This document shows, in pieces, positions 43,620-52,000 of a stretch of 64,000 bases of DNA. The stretch spans positions 124,001 through 188,000 of the forward strand of contig JADJRG010000028.1 in the NCBI GenBank assembly GCA_016712315.1, in the 5' to 3' direction. The translations under genes were made by a program, and so were the position numbers. The notes beneath the pieces are model-generated. The model saw only the letters and a program-made list of their open reading frames with translations, had not been told where the DNA came from and searched no databases. Source of the stretch: Nannocystis sp. (GTDB lineage Bacteria; Myxococcota_A; Polyangia; Nannocystales; Nannocystaceae). Positions within the stretch are counted from its first letter, which is position 1. Every line of letters begins with the position of its first letter.

Positions 43620-44603
43620 ATGGTGCAGATGGTCGAGATCGCTTGCCCTCGCTGTGGTTCGACGGTGTCGCACGCGGGCGTGGGGGGGACGTTTCAGTGC
43701 GCTCACTGCGAGACGCGCTTCTTGGTCGCGCAGGCGGCGGGCGGGGGACGATCGGTGACGATCGTGCAGCAAGGCGGGGCGCGCGGTGGCGGAGCCGTGG
43801 TGGCCGCGGTGGTCTTGGGTGCGGTGGTCGTGGCGGCGATGGCGGCCGGGTTCTTGGCGATTCGCTCGTCCGCGGACGCGCCCGTGAGAGCGTCGTCGTC
43901 GCGGCCGGTGGCGGCGGCGAGGGTGGACGGCGGCAGCGAGCGCGGGAAGATCGAGGAGATCGAGAAGATCGAGAAGATCGAGAAGATTGAGGCTTCACCG
44001 GCTGCGGCGCCGCCGCCGCCGCCGCAGGCGACGCTGGAGGGGACGCGGCACGGGAAGACGTCGATCGGCGGGGAGTTCTGGCTGACGACGTACGTGAACT
44101 CAGGCGAGGTGGCGATCGAGGGGCCGGCGGCGGTGGTGAGTATGTTCGATGAGACAGATCGACGGGTGGGCGAGGAGACCGGCTACGCGGTCGCGTCGGT
44201 GCTGGCCCCCGGCGATAAGGTGCCGCTGATGGTGCTGGCGGCGAAGCCGCCGAAGTACGCGCGCGTAGAGGTGGCCCCGGCGCCGCCGCGGCCGCGCGGC
44301 TACGCGGCCGCGCCGCTGCCGATGAAGGTTCGCGAGATGTCCGTTCAGGCAGGTTCGTTCGGGCGGTCCGAGGCGGTCGGCACGGTGGTGAACGAGGGGG
44401 AGGCGGCGGCGGCGTTCACGAAGGTGACGGTGATCGGGCGCTCGAGCTCCGGCGAGATGGTGTCGTACGCGAGCGGCTTCGCGACGACGACCTCAGCGAT
44501 CGCTCCAGGCGACGAGAGCGGGTTCAAGATCTCGATGGGGACGTGGGAGGTCGAGGCGCCCGCGACGTATGAGGCGTTCGCGCTGGCGCAGAGCGCGCGG
44601 TAG
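43620..44603 (+). CDS. Zinc-ribbon single-pass membrane protein
   Basis: This is a 327-residue protein. Residues 9-34 form a zinc ribbon (CPRCG and CAHCETRF), one membrane helix is at about 58-82, then a Glu-Lys-Ile repeat and a Pro stretch. The rest is two related beta domains (about 140-225 and 235-325), each with the pattern of FxLYD/DUF-type immunoglobulin-like modules found in prokaryotic zinc-ribbon membrane proteins (NEGEAAAAFTKVTVIG, SSGEMVSYASG, IAPGDESGFKI). The topology would put the zinc ribbon inside and the beta domains outside. Function is unknown; a stress or envelope role is usual to guess. It is convergent with the Abi gene, with a 16-bp gap. Confidence 0.7.
   Translation: MVQMVEIACPRCGSTVSHAGVGGTFQCAHCETRFLVAQAAGGGRSVTIVQQGGARGGGAVVAAVVLGAVVVAAMAAGFLAIRSSADAPVRASSSRPVAAARVDGGSERGKIEEIEKIEKIEKIEASPAAAPPPPPQATLEGTRHGKTSIGGEFWLTTYVNSGEVAIEGPAAVVSMFDETDRRVGEETGYAVASVLAPGDKVPLMVLAAKPPKYARVEVAPAPPRPRGYAAAPLPMKVREMSVQAGSFGRSEAVGTVVNEGEAAAAFTKVTVIGRSSSGEMVSYASGFATTTSAIAPGDESGFKISMGTWEVEAPATYEAFALAQSAR
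43946..43992 (+). repeat. 9-bp tandem repeat coding (Glu-Lys-Ile)n
   Basis: GAAGATCGA-type 9-bp units, five in a row, code KIEEIEKIEKIEKIE just after the membrane helix of the zinc-ribbon protein. Length change would stay in frame. Confidence 0.85.
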
Positions 44604-44619
44604 GTGTCGCCTCGTCGAG

Positions 44620-45513
44620 TCAGATCCACGGCGCAAGGTCGCTCCAGCCAGGTATAAAACCGAGGTCTTCGGCCGGGATCGGGCTGCTCGCCATGATCGC
44701 CGCGAGCTGCGGGTAGAAGCCGCCACCCGACTCAATCTTGGCCAAAAGCGTTTGTATCGCGACTAGGCGCGGATAGAGGCGATGCGTGTGTACGAAGTGT
44801 TTCACAAAGTGAGGGTGCTTCTGGGGGGGATGAGGGAGGTTCCGATCGATAAGGCGACCGTGGTGGGCGCAGATGTTCCTCAAGACAGAGAGGCTATGGA
44901 GCCATGAGCCGAAGACCGGGGCAGAGAGCCCGAATGCATCGGCGATCGCGGAGCTCCCACGCTTCAGATCCTTGTAGAGCCGCGACCACTGACCGAAGGA
45001 CAAACACTCGGTGAGGGTCCAGAACGGGGGGAGAGCAGGCTCGGTGTAGGTCCTGAAGTAGTGATCGAGGAACGGCTCCTTCGCGCGTGTCGTCGCGACG
45101 GTGATGTCTCTGAGCCAGTCTCGAGATCTAGTGCTGACGACGCTCGAGGTCTCTGAGAGATCGAGGTACCAGTGAGGTCCGTGGCTTCGGCTCAGGTAGC
45201 TGCTCAGGACGCTGCGTGCCGCTACCTCGACCCGCTGGAGGGCTCCGAGGAGCGCTCCTCGGAGTTCGCAGTCGAAGTTGTAGAGCCTTAGGATTTGGTC
45301 GAGTGTGGTTCCGGGACGGTAGGACCGGGTCCCCCATGACACGCCGGGGGGCGCGGGTTCGGTGAACCTTAGCCCGTAGCCTCGCACTCGGAAGTAGCCG
45401 ATAAAATCGATGGCGCGCTGCGCTGCGGCGTGGTCAGAGATCGACAGGCCCTTGTCGATGAGGCGCTGTATGATCGCCGGCGTGTCCAACGCAGGCTTAG
45501 CGAAACGAGCCAT
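44620..45513 (-). CDS. Abi family (AbiD/AbiF, Abi_2) HEPN-type protein
   Basis: This 297-residue protein is of the Abi_2 family of abortive-infection toxins. Family marks are YFRVRGYGLRF near 40-50, FDCELRGALLGALQRVEVAARS near 80-101 and SVLRNICAHHGRLIDR at 209-224, where R212-x4-H217 is the HEPN ribonuclease motif. It is expected to cleave RNA on phage infection or when its antitoxin is lost. Its base composition is plainly less GC-rich than the flanking genes, a sign of horizontal transfer. The ATG has no Shine-Dalgarno, and a promoter and a small structured RNA with terminator lie in the 92 bp upstream, as in RNA-antitoxin loci. Confidence 0.85.
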   Translation of the reverse strand: MARFAKPALDTPAIIQRLIDKGLSISDHAAAQRAIDFIGYFRVRGYGLRFTEPAPPGVSWGTRSYRPGTTLDQILRLYNFDCELRGALLGALQRVEVAARSVLSSYLSRSHGPHWYLDLSETSSVVSTRSRDWLRDITVATTRAKEPFLDHYFRTYTEPALPPFWTLTECLSFGQWSRLYKDLKRGSSAIADAFGLSAPVFGSWLHSLSVLRNICAHHGRLIDRNLPHPPQKHPHFVKHFVHTHRLYPRLVAIQTLLAKIESGGGFYPQLAAIMASSPIPAEDLGFIPGWSDLAPWI

Positions 45514-45521
45514 GGAAGACG

Positions 45522-45575
45522 AAAAAACCCGCCGTTTTTACACTGGCCGAAGCCGCGTGCCGGCGGGTGTACTTG
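45522..45575 (-). ncRNA. Putative small RNA upstream of Abi gene, ending in an intrinsic terminator
   Basis: On the minus strand a transcript from the promoter at 45581-45609 would start near 45574. It contains an outer 8-bp perfect stem ACCCGCCG (45568-45561) with CGGCGGGT (45534-45527), an inner GGC-UUCG-GCC tetraloop hairpin (45554-45545), and a U6 run (45527-45522) directly after the outer stem. The last U is 9 nt before the Abi start codon. The RNA would be about 50 nt and would be released before the toxin gene unless there is read-through. Genes of the AbiF type have been reported with adjacent antitoxin-like RNAs; that this is one is inference. Confidence 0.6.
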
Positions 45576-45580
45576 TCCCC

Positions 45581-45609
45581 AGGCTAGGTGCTTCGGACAT
45601 GGTTGTCAA
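45581..45609 (-). promoter_or_regulatory. Promoter TTGACA-17-TAGCCT of the Abi locus
   Basis: A perfect -35 TTGACA (45609-45604) and a -10 TAGCCT (45586-45581) are separated by exactly 17 bp. It is the best consensus promoter in the window, and its -35 overlaps the stop codon of the upstream efflux gene. A 7-bp inverted repeat has one arm (45590-45596) in the spacer and one (45547-45553) in the RNA, so it may be an operator. Confidence 0.65.
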
Positions 45610-48600
45610 TGGGCGGCGCGGCGGCGGCTGAGCCAGGGGTAGAGGGCGGGGAGGATGAGGAGGGTGAGCAGGGTGGAGGTGACGAGGCCGCCGACGACGA
45701 CGGTCGCGAGCGGGCGCTGGACCTCGGCGCCGATGCCGGTGTTGAGCATCATGGGGACGAAGCCGAGGGCGGCGACGAGCGCGGTCATGAGGACCGGACG
45801 AGCGCGCTCTAAGGCGGCCTCGTGGGCGGCCTCCTGAGGGGTCTTGCCGGCCTCTTCGTGGGCGAGCACGCGGGTGATGAGGACGACGCCGTTGAGCACG
45901 GCGACGCCGCTGAGGGCGATAAAGCCGATGGCGGCGGAGATCGAGACGGGCAGGCCGGCGAGGGCGAGGGCGACCATGCCGCCGACGCAGGCGAAGGGGA
46001 CGTTGGTGAAGATGATGAGGGCGGGGCGGATCCGCCGGAAGGCGGCGTAGAGGGTGAGCAGGATGAGGGCGATGACGGCGGGGATGACGAGGCGGAGGCG
46101 GGCGACCGCGGCCTCAAAGACCTGGTACTGGCCCCCCCAACGGAGGCGGTAGCCAGGAGGCATGGGGACTTCGCGGCGGACTTCGCGGCGGGCGCGGGCG
46201 ACGAGCTCGCCGAGATCAGCGCCGCGGACGTTGAAGCCGACGATGAGCCGGCGCTGGCCGAGCTCGTGCTGGACGATGCCTGGGGTGGCGACGAGGTCGA
46301 CGTCGGCGACTCGATCAAGGGTGAGGACGGCGCCGCGCGCGGAGGGCAGGTCGAGGCCGTCGAAGGTGAAGGCGTCGTGGTGGGTGGCGAGGCGGACGAC
46401 GATGGGGATCCGGATCGGGCCGTCGTAGGTGACGCCGACGTCGACGCCGGTGCGTACGGCTTGGACGACCTGCAAGACGTCAGCGGCGCTGAGGCCGTGC
46501 TGGGCGGCGAGCAAGGGGCTGGGGCGGACCTCGAGGAGCGAGACGTCGGGGGGGGCGAGCACGCGCACGTCGGCCGCGCCGGGTACGCGCGCGAGGACGG
46601 CCTCGATCGCCTCGGCGAGGCGGCGGAGCTCGTGGAGATCTTCGCCGAAGACGCTGACCGTGACGTCGGTGACGGCGCCGGCGAGCAGCTCGTTGAAGCG
46701 CATCTGGATCGGCTGCGTGAACGAGGGGTTGGCGCCGGGGGAGGCGGCGAGGATCTTCTGCTCCAGCTCCTCGATGAGGGCGTCGCGATCGCGGCCGGGG
46801 CGCCATTGATCGACGGGGCGCAGGCCGACGAAGACGTCGGCCTGCTCGAGGCCCATGATGTCGGTGGCGACGGCGGGGCTGCCGATCCGCGAGGTGACGT
46901 GGGTGACCTCGGGGATCTCGAGGACAGCGGCCTCGAGGCGGCCGGCCTCGATGATGGCGGTGTCGAGGCTGATGTCGGGGGAGCGAGCTGTCTGAATGAC
47001 CAGGTCACCCTCGCTGAGCTGCGGGGCGAGCTCGGAGCCGGCGCGGCGGTAGAGATCGGCGCCGAGGACGATGAGGGCGAGGGCGAGCAGGGCGATCAGG
47101 CGCGGGCGGGCGACGGCGAACGCGAGCAGCGGCGCGTAGAGGCGCTGCTGGAGGCGGACGAGGAGGGGATCGCGGGCGGGCACGTCGCGGTCGCGGAGGA
47201 GCAGGCTGAGCGCCGCAGGGACGGCGGTGAAGGCGAGCACGAGGGCGGTGAGCAGCGCGAAGACGACGGTCATCGCCATCGGCCGGAACATCTTGCCGTC
47301 GACGCCGGTGAGCGTGAGCACGGGGACGTAGACGAGCAGGATGATGAGCACCGAGAAGAAGACGGGGCGGGCGACCTCTTGGCAGGCGGCGCTGATCCAG
47401 GCGCGGCGCTCGCTGGGGGTGGTCGGGGCGCGGCCGCGGCGGCGCGCGAGGGTCCAGGCGTGGAAGACGTGCTCGACCATGACGACGGAGCCGTCGACGA
47501 CCAGGCCGAAGTCGATGGCGCCTAGGCTCATGAGGTTGCCAGGGATCCCGGCGGCGACCATGCCGACGGCGGCGCCGAGCATGGACAAGGGGATCGCGGC
47601 GGCGACGATGAGGCCGGCGCGCAGGCTGCCGAGGAGCAGGAGGAGGACGATGACGACCAAGAGGCCGCCCTCGGCGAGGTTCTTGGCGACGGTGCGTACT
47701 GTCCCTTGGACCAGGTAGCTGCGGTCGTAGATGATCTGGAGGCGGACGTCGGGGGGGAGGAGCTGGCGGAGCTCGGGGAGGCGGCGGTGGAGGGCGCGGG
47801 TCAGCTCTAAGGCGTTGGCGCCGCGCAGCATCTGGACCATGACGTAGACGACCTCGCCGCTGCCGTTCGCGGTGGCGGCGCCGATCCGCGGGCGCGCGCC
47901 GTAGCGGAGCTGGGCGACGTCGGCGACGCGGACGGTGCGGCCGTCGGGGAAGGTGGCGGCGATCGCTTGGCCGAGCTCCTCGGGGCGGCGAGGGCGGGCG
48001 ATCCCGCGGAGCAGGGCTTGGCCGCTGCCGGCGGCGACCGATGCGCCAGGCGCGGCGCCTGAGGCGGCCTCGACGGCGTGGCTGAGATCGCTGAGGGTGA
48101 GGCCGCGCTGGGCGAGCGCGGTCGGATCGGCGAGGACCTCGAGGGTGCGCTCCTCTCCGCCCCAGGGGTTGACCTCGACGACGCCTGGGACAGCGCGCAG
48201 CAGGGGCGCGAGCTGCCAGGTGACGAGCTCGAGCAGCTCGGTCTGGCTGCGGGTGTCCGAGCTGATGGCGAAGTGAAAGACCTCGCCGAGGCCGCCGGTG
48301 ACCGGGCCGAGCTCGGGGATCGCGATCCCCGGCGGTAAGACGTCGGCGGCGAGGGCGAGGCGCTCGGTGACCATCTGGCGGGCGAGGTAGGTGTCGACGT
48401 CGTCCTCGAAGATCGCGGTGACGGCGGAGATGCCGTAGCGGGAGATCGAGCGGTGCTCTTCGAGGCGCGGCAGGCCGCCGAGGGCGAGCTCGATGGGGCG
48501 GGTGACCTGACGCTCGACCTCCTCGGGGGTGAGGCCAGGGGCGCGGGTGAGCACGAGGACTTGGTTGTTGGTGATGTCCGGGAGGGCGTCGAGCTTGAGC

Positions 48601-48698
48601 TGCTGGCCGATCGCGGCGGCGGCGATCGCGAGGATGAGGGTGAGCAGGAGGACGAGGCCGCGGCGCTCGACCGCGGCGCGGACGATCGTGGCGATCAA
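45606..48698 (-). CDS. czcA: Heavy-metal efflux RND transporter (CzcA/CusA family)
   Basis: This is a 1030-residue inner-membrane proton antiporter with the usual twelve-helix RND layout: helix 1 at about 12-32, a periplasmic loop, helices 2-6 (about 340-480), a second loop, and helices 8-12 (850-1020). The HME signature GAIDFGLVVDGSVVMVEH in helix 4 carries the proton-relay Asp, Asp, Glu. The Met residues that line the CusA Cu/Ag path are not seen in the corresponding SEGDLVIQTARSPDIS stretch, so divalent ions (Co, Zn, Ni, Cd) are more likely; this is inference. The start is TTG, overlapping the adaptor stop by 4 bp. It is last in a three-gene operon. Confidence 0.92.
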   Translation of the reverse strand: MIATIVRAAVERRGLVLLLTLILAIAAAAIGQQLKLDALPDITNNQVLVLTRAPGLTPEEVERQVTRPIELALGGLPRLEEHRSISRYGISAVTAIFEDDVDTYLARQMVTERLALAADVLPPGIAIPELGPVTGGLGEVFHFAISSDTRSQTELLELVTWQLAPLLRAVPGVVEVNPWGGEERTLEVLADPTALAQRGLTLSDLSHAVEAASGAAPGASVAAGSGQALLRGIARPRRPEELGQAIAATFPDGRTVRVADVAQLRYGARPRIGAATANGSGEVVYVMVQMLRGANALELTRALHRRLPELRQLLPPDVRLQIIYDRSYLVQGTVRTVAKNLAEGGLLVVIVLLLLLGSLRAGLIVAAAIPLSMLGAAVGMVAAGIPGNLMSLGAIDFGLVVDGSVVMVEHVFHAWTLARRRGRAPTTPSERRAWISAACQEVARPVFFSVLIILLVYVPVLTLTGVDGKMFRPMAMTVVFALLTALVLAFTAVPAALSLLLRDRDVPARDPLLVRLQQRLYAPLLAFAVARPRLIALLALALIVLGADLYRRAGSELAPQLSEGDLVIQTARSPDISLDTAIIEAGRLEAAVLEIPEVTHVTSRIGSPAVATDIMGLEQADVFVGLRPVDQWRPGRDRDALIEELEQKILAASPGANPSFTQPIQMRFNELLAGAVTDVTVSVFGEDLHELRRLAEAIEAVLARVPGAADVRVLAPPDVSLLEVRPSPLLAAQHGLSAADVLQVVQAVRTGVDVGVTYDGPIRIPIVVRLATHHDAFTFDGLDLPSARGAVLTLDRVADVDLVATPGIVQHELGQRRLIVGFNVRGADLGELVARARREVRREVPMPPGYRLRWGGQYQVFEAAVARLRLVIPAVIALILLTLYAAFRRIRPALIIFTNVPFACVGGMVALALAGLPVSISAAIGFIALSGVAVLNGVVLITRVLAHEEAGKTPQEAAHEAALERARPVLMTALVAALGFVPMMLNTGIGAEVQRPLATVVVGGLVTSTLLTLLILPALYPWLSRRRAAH

Positions 48699-49783
48699 TG
48701 CTCGTCCCCTTGGCCAGGGCGGAGCAAGGCGGCGGCGTCGGCGGCGAAGGCCTCACCCGGGCGGAGCTGGGGGGGCTCCGCGGCGCGCAGGAGGATCCCC
48801 TCGGGGGCGCTGGCGAGCACATGCACGGCGATCGGGCCGCGCCCCTGGCTGACGACGAACGCGCGCCCGCCGTCGAGGGTGACGGCGCGGGGGGGCAGGC
48901 TGACGACCCCGTCGGTGTCGCCGAGCAGGGCGACGACCTGGCCGATGGTACCTGGCCTTAAAGACTGGCCTTGCTCGGGCTCGAACCAGATCGGGAGGGC
49001 GGCGTCGCGGCCGTCGATGGTCGGGGCCTCGCGGATGACGCGCAGGGGGATCGGGGCGGCCTCGCCGAGGCGCAGCTCGAAGCGGGCGTTGACCGGGGGG
49101 AGGCGGGTGAAGCGGGCCTCGATCCGCGCGGGGCTGGGCGCGAGGATCCGCGCGAGGGGGCCGCTGGTAGGGTCGTAGTTGCCCCCCAGGGCGCCCGCGA
49201 CCTCGGTGACGGTGCCGGCGATCGGGGCGCGTAGGGTGAGCTTGCCGCCGCTGCGTAAGATCGCGCGGGCCCCGGCGGGGGCGACGCCGGCGCTCTGTAA
49301 GGTGGCGTGGGCGCGGGCCTCTTGGGCCTCGGCCTCGGCGATCGCGATGTCGACCTCGCTGCGCTCGGCGAGGCGCGAGAGGCCCTCGCGACGGAGCGCC
49401 TCGAGCTGGTCGCGGCGGCCGCGGTAGGAGCGCAGGCGGGTGGTGGCGGCTTGGTGATCGCCGGCGGCCTGGATGAGGGTGGGCATGATGACGTCGACGA
49501 TGGGATCGCCGAGGGCGACGTCTTGGCCGGGCTGGACGTGGAGGAGGATGACGCGGGCCGGGTAGGTGGGCGTGACCTCGGCGCTCGAGCCGGGGGCGAG
49601 CAGCACGCGCGCGGGGGCCTCGACGAGGCTGAGATCGAGGGGCGGGGCGGCCTCGATCCAAGGGATCGCGGGGGCGTGCTCGCCGTGGGGGTCGTGATCA
49701 GCGCTCGGCGCGGGATCGTCGGCCTGTGAGGTGCAGGCGGCGAGCAGGAGCAGCTGTACGAGCGAGGTGGGGCGGCGCTTCAC
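48695..49783 (-). CDS. Periplasmic adaptor (membrane fusion) lipoprotein of metal efflux pump
   Basis: This 362-residue adaptor is predicted to be a lipoprotein (LLLLAAC). After the Cys comes a His-rich stretch DHDPHGEHAP that could bind metal. A barrel-sandwich/lipoyl half (RVILLHVQPGQDVALGDPIVDV near 77-98), a helical hairpin (about 105-165), the second lipoyl half (LTLRAPIAGTVTEVAGALG) and beta-barrel domains follow. It links the RND pump to the outer-membrane channel. The start is GTG with a 4-bp overlap on both sides, so the three proteins are translationally coupled. Confidence 0.9.
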   Translation of the reverse strand: MKRRPTSLVQLLLLAACTSQADDPAPSADHDPHGEHAPAIPWIEAAPPLDLSLVEAPARVLLAPGSSAEVTPTYPARVILLHVQPGQDVALGDPIVDVIMPTLIQAAGDHQAATTRLRSYRGRRDQLEALRREGLSRLAERSEVDIAIAEAEAQEARAHATLQSAGVAPAGARAILRSGGKLTLRAPIAGTVTEVAGALGGNYDPTSGPLARILAPSPARIEARFTRLPPVNARFELRLGEAAPIPLRVIREAPTIDGRDAALPIWFEPEQGQSLRPGTIGQVVALLGDTDGVVSLPPRAVTLDGGRAFVVSQGRGPIAVHVLASAPEGILLRAAEPPQLRPGEAFAADAAALLRPGQGDEH

Positions 49784-51018
49784 TTGGGGGCTCCGTGGCG
49801 CTCGATGGTGGCGAGCAAGATCCAGAGCTTGACGCGGGCCCAGGCGTGGTCGGCGGCGGCTCGGTGGCGGCGGGCGCGGCCCTGGATGGCGGCGCGCCGG
49901 GCGAGTAAGACCTCGACGACGGTGGCTTGACCGGCGGCGAAGAGGCGCTCGCGCGCGGCGGTGGCGGCCTGCTGCGCGGGGACGAGGTGGCGCTCGAGCT
50001 CGCTCAAGATCCGCTGGCTGTGCTCGACCTCGTGGATCGCCTGGGCGAGCTCGGCGCGGGCGTCGACGCGGGCCTGCTCGGCGGCGCCCGCGAGGCGCTC
50101 GGCGGCGGCGAGCGCCTCGCCGCGCTCGCGCTCGCCGCGGTTAAAGGCCGGCAAGGTGAGGCCGACGATCGCGTAGGGGACGACGCCGCCGGGCTGGTCG
50201 CGCTGGAAGAAGACGCCGGTCAGGAGGTGCGCGCCGTAGGCGGCCTTGATCTCGGCGGCGCGGGCCTGGGCGACGCGGCCGCTGAGCTCGAGGGCGGCGA
50301 TCTGCGGGAGCTGGTCGGCGCGGTCGAGCGCGCCCGCGTACTCGGCGGCGCTCGGGAGCGGCGGGGCCGGCAGCGGGCCCTCGGCGGCGAGCGGGGCGTC
50401 GCGGGTGGAGCCTGTCTCTTGGTTCAGGAGGAGGCCGAGGTGGAAGACCTCGCCCTCCGCGGCGAGCACGAGCAGATCGGCCTCGCTCACGTAGGCGCGG
50501 GCGTCGGCGACGTCGGCCAAGGTGGCGGCGCTGAGGGCGTTGGCGCGCTCGATCGTGGCGGTGAAGGTGGCGGCGATCGCGGCCTCGGCGCGGGCCTCAT
50601 CCCAGAGCTGTTGGGTGGCCCAGAGGTCGATCCAGGCGCGCGCGGCCCCGAGGCCGCGGCTGAGGGCGATCAGGCGGGCTTCGGCGCTCCACAGCTCCTC
50701 TTCGCTGCGCAGCGCTTGGTCGCGGGCGCGGGCGAGGCCGGCGAGGCTCCATGTCTGCGTGAGGCTTGCTTGCACCTCGAGGCCGCGCGCGTCGGCCGGG
50801 GCGAGGCGGAACCCTGGTTGGAGCATGATCTGGGGGTTGTAGGTGATCCGCGAGGTGTTCTGGCGGGAGCGGCGCTTGACGTCGAGGGCCCGCTCGGCGC
50901 CGCGGACCTCGGGGGCGACGCGCGCGAGCTCGATCGCACGGTCAAAGGTGATCGCGTCGGCGCTCGCGGGCGGGGCGAGCAGCAGCGTGATCAGGGCCCA
51001 TGACAGTGCGAGCGGCAT
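49780..51018 (-). CDS. TolC-family outer-membrane channel of metal efflux pump
   Basis: This 412-residue protein has a signal peptide (MPLALSWALITLLLAPPASA) and an outer-membrane efflux protein repeat (two OEP units of about 180 residues of long amphipathic helices, with FDRAIELARVAPEVRGAERA and VDARAELAQAIHEVEHSQR). It is the exit duct of the CzcCBA-type pump and first in the operon. ATG 51018 starts the signal peptide; an upstream in-frame start adds 27 charged residues. The sequence TACCAT lies 13 nt upstream on the coding strand as a possible -10. Confidence 0.88.
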   Translation of the reverse strand: MPLALSWALITLLLAPPASADAITFDRAIELARVAPEVRGAERALDVKRRSRQNTSRITYNPQIMLQPGFRLAPADARGLEVQASLTQTWSLAGLARARDQALRSEEELWSAEARLIALSRGLGAARAWIDLWATQQLWDEARAEAAIAATFTATIERANALSAATLADVADARAYVSEADLLVLAAEGEVFHLGLLLNQETGSTRDAPLAAEGPLPAPPLPSAAEYAGALDRADQLPQIAALELSGRVAQARAAEIKAAYGAHLLTGVFFQRDQPGGVVPYAIVGLTLPAFNRGERERGEALAAAERLAGAAEQARVDARAELAQAIHEVEHSQRILSELERHLVPAQQAATAARERLFAAGQATVVEVLLARRAAIQGRARRHRAAADHAWARVKLWILLATIERHGAPK

Positions 51019-51092
51019 GCGCGGAGCGCGATGGTAGGGGAAGGATGCGGGGCAGGATAGGCGGTCCTCTCGCCGCGGCGGCTCGGAGCTCC

Positions 51093-51120
51093 TTGACACG
51101 CAGGCTCTGCGCTTGATAGT
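51093..51120 (+). promoter_or_regulatory. Promoter TTGACA-16-GATAGT
   Basis: A perfect -35 at 51093-51098 and a 4-of-6 -10 GATAGT at 51115-51120 lie 10 nt before the ATG of the lipoprotein gene at 51130. The leader would be only a few nucleotides. Confidence 0.55.
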
Positions 51121-51129
51121 CCGCGGCCC

Positions 51130-51666
51130 ATGCGGACCTACAGCGCGGTTTCTTCGATCTTATGGAGCGTCCTTGTCGCCTGCGCGGCGATCTCGTGCAG
51201 CGGCGGCGATGACGGCGGCGGCACGGACTCGGCGAGCACCGGGACGACGACCGGCGGCGGGACGACGGCGGGCACGAGCAGCGAGACCGGCGGGATGCTC
51301 GATCCAGGGGTCACCGACTGCACGCCGCCGGGGCTGCCGCAGGTGCTGTGCCAGGCGGGGCAGTACTGCGAGGACATGGTGCTCGGTATGTGTACAAACG
51401 GCTGCCTCAGCAACGCGAACTGCGCGGCCGACCAGACCTGCGAGAAGGCGGGCGGGGCGAACGAGGGGACCTGCCAGAACGTCGGCGGCGACGGGCCGAC
51501 CGAGGCGGAGTTCTGCGCCAAGCTGCTGGTCTGCGACCCATCGGGGACGATGGAGCAGTGCTCGACGATCTACAAAGGCACCAACGAGGGCTGCCACACC
51601 TGCGTCGTCGACGGCAACTGCGGGGACATCAACAACGGCGCTTGTGACGCGGCTTGCGGCCTCTGA
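51130..51666 (+). CDS. Cys-rich lipoprotein
   Basis: This 178-residue exported protein has a signal peptide with lipobox AAISC, a Gly/Thr/Ser linker, then about 120 residues with 16 Cys. The spacing (CQAGQYCEDMVLGMC, CLSNANCAADQTC) resembles the dickkopf/EGF-like Cys repeats in myxobacterial surface proteins; the C-terminal part has another six Cys. Disulphides are expected outside the cytoplasm. Function is unknown. It is divergent from the efflux operon. Confidence 0.7.
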   Translation: MRTYSAVSSILWSVLVACAAISCSGGDDGGGTDSASTGTTTGGGTTAGTSSETGGMLDPGVTDCTPPGLPQVLCQAGQYCEDMVLGMCTNGCLSNANCAADQTCEKAGGANEGTCQNVGGDGPTEAEFCAKLLVCDPSGTMEQCSTIYKGTNEGCHTCVVDGNCGDINNGACDAACGL

Positions 51667-51691
51667 GGCCGGGTCTCGCGGGTAGGGTGCG

Positions 51692-51928
51692 ATGGCGGAG
51701 ATCGAGCTCGATCCGGCGATCTTGATCGAGCTCGCGGCGGCGCGGATGCCCTTTGGCAAGTACCAAGGGGTGCCGCTGCTCCGCCTGCCTGAGCCGTATC
51801 TGGTGTGGTTCGCGCGGGAGGGGCTGCCGGCGGGCAAGCTGGGGCAGCAGATGGCGCTGGTGCTCGAGATCAAGACGAACGGGCTCGAGGGGCTGGTGAA
51901 CGGCCTGATCCCGCGGTCGGGGCGCTGA
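51692..51928 (+). CDS. DUF3820 family protein
   Basis: This 78-residue protein matches DUF3820 over its length: MPFGKYQGVPLLRLPEPYLV and LPAGKLGQQMA, ending in a NGLEGLVN segment. Family members are small cytoplasmic proteins with a proposed link to quorum-sensing-regulated virulence or nucleic acid binding; there is no established activity. It lies 25 bp after the lipoprotein gene. A TAGGGT hexamer lies just before the ATG. Confidence 0.85.
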   Translation: MAEIELDPAILIELAAARMPFGKYQGVPLLRLPEPYLVWFAREGLPAGKLGQQMALVLEIKTNGLEGLVNGLIPRSGR

Positions 51929-52000
51929 TGGACCGTCGTGGTTCTTCGGCGGCGATGAGGCTGGTACCATCGCGGCTCTCACAAATCGGAGCCGTGTACG

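Noticed and set aside
45547..45596. H-type pseudoknot as the main fold of the RNA before the Abi gene
   Set aside because: One arm lies between the -35 and -10 boxes of the best promoter, so it would not be in the RNA from that start; kept only as a secondary observation.
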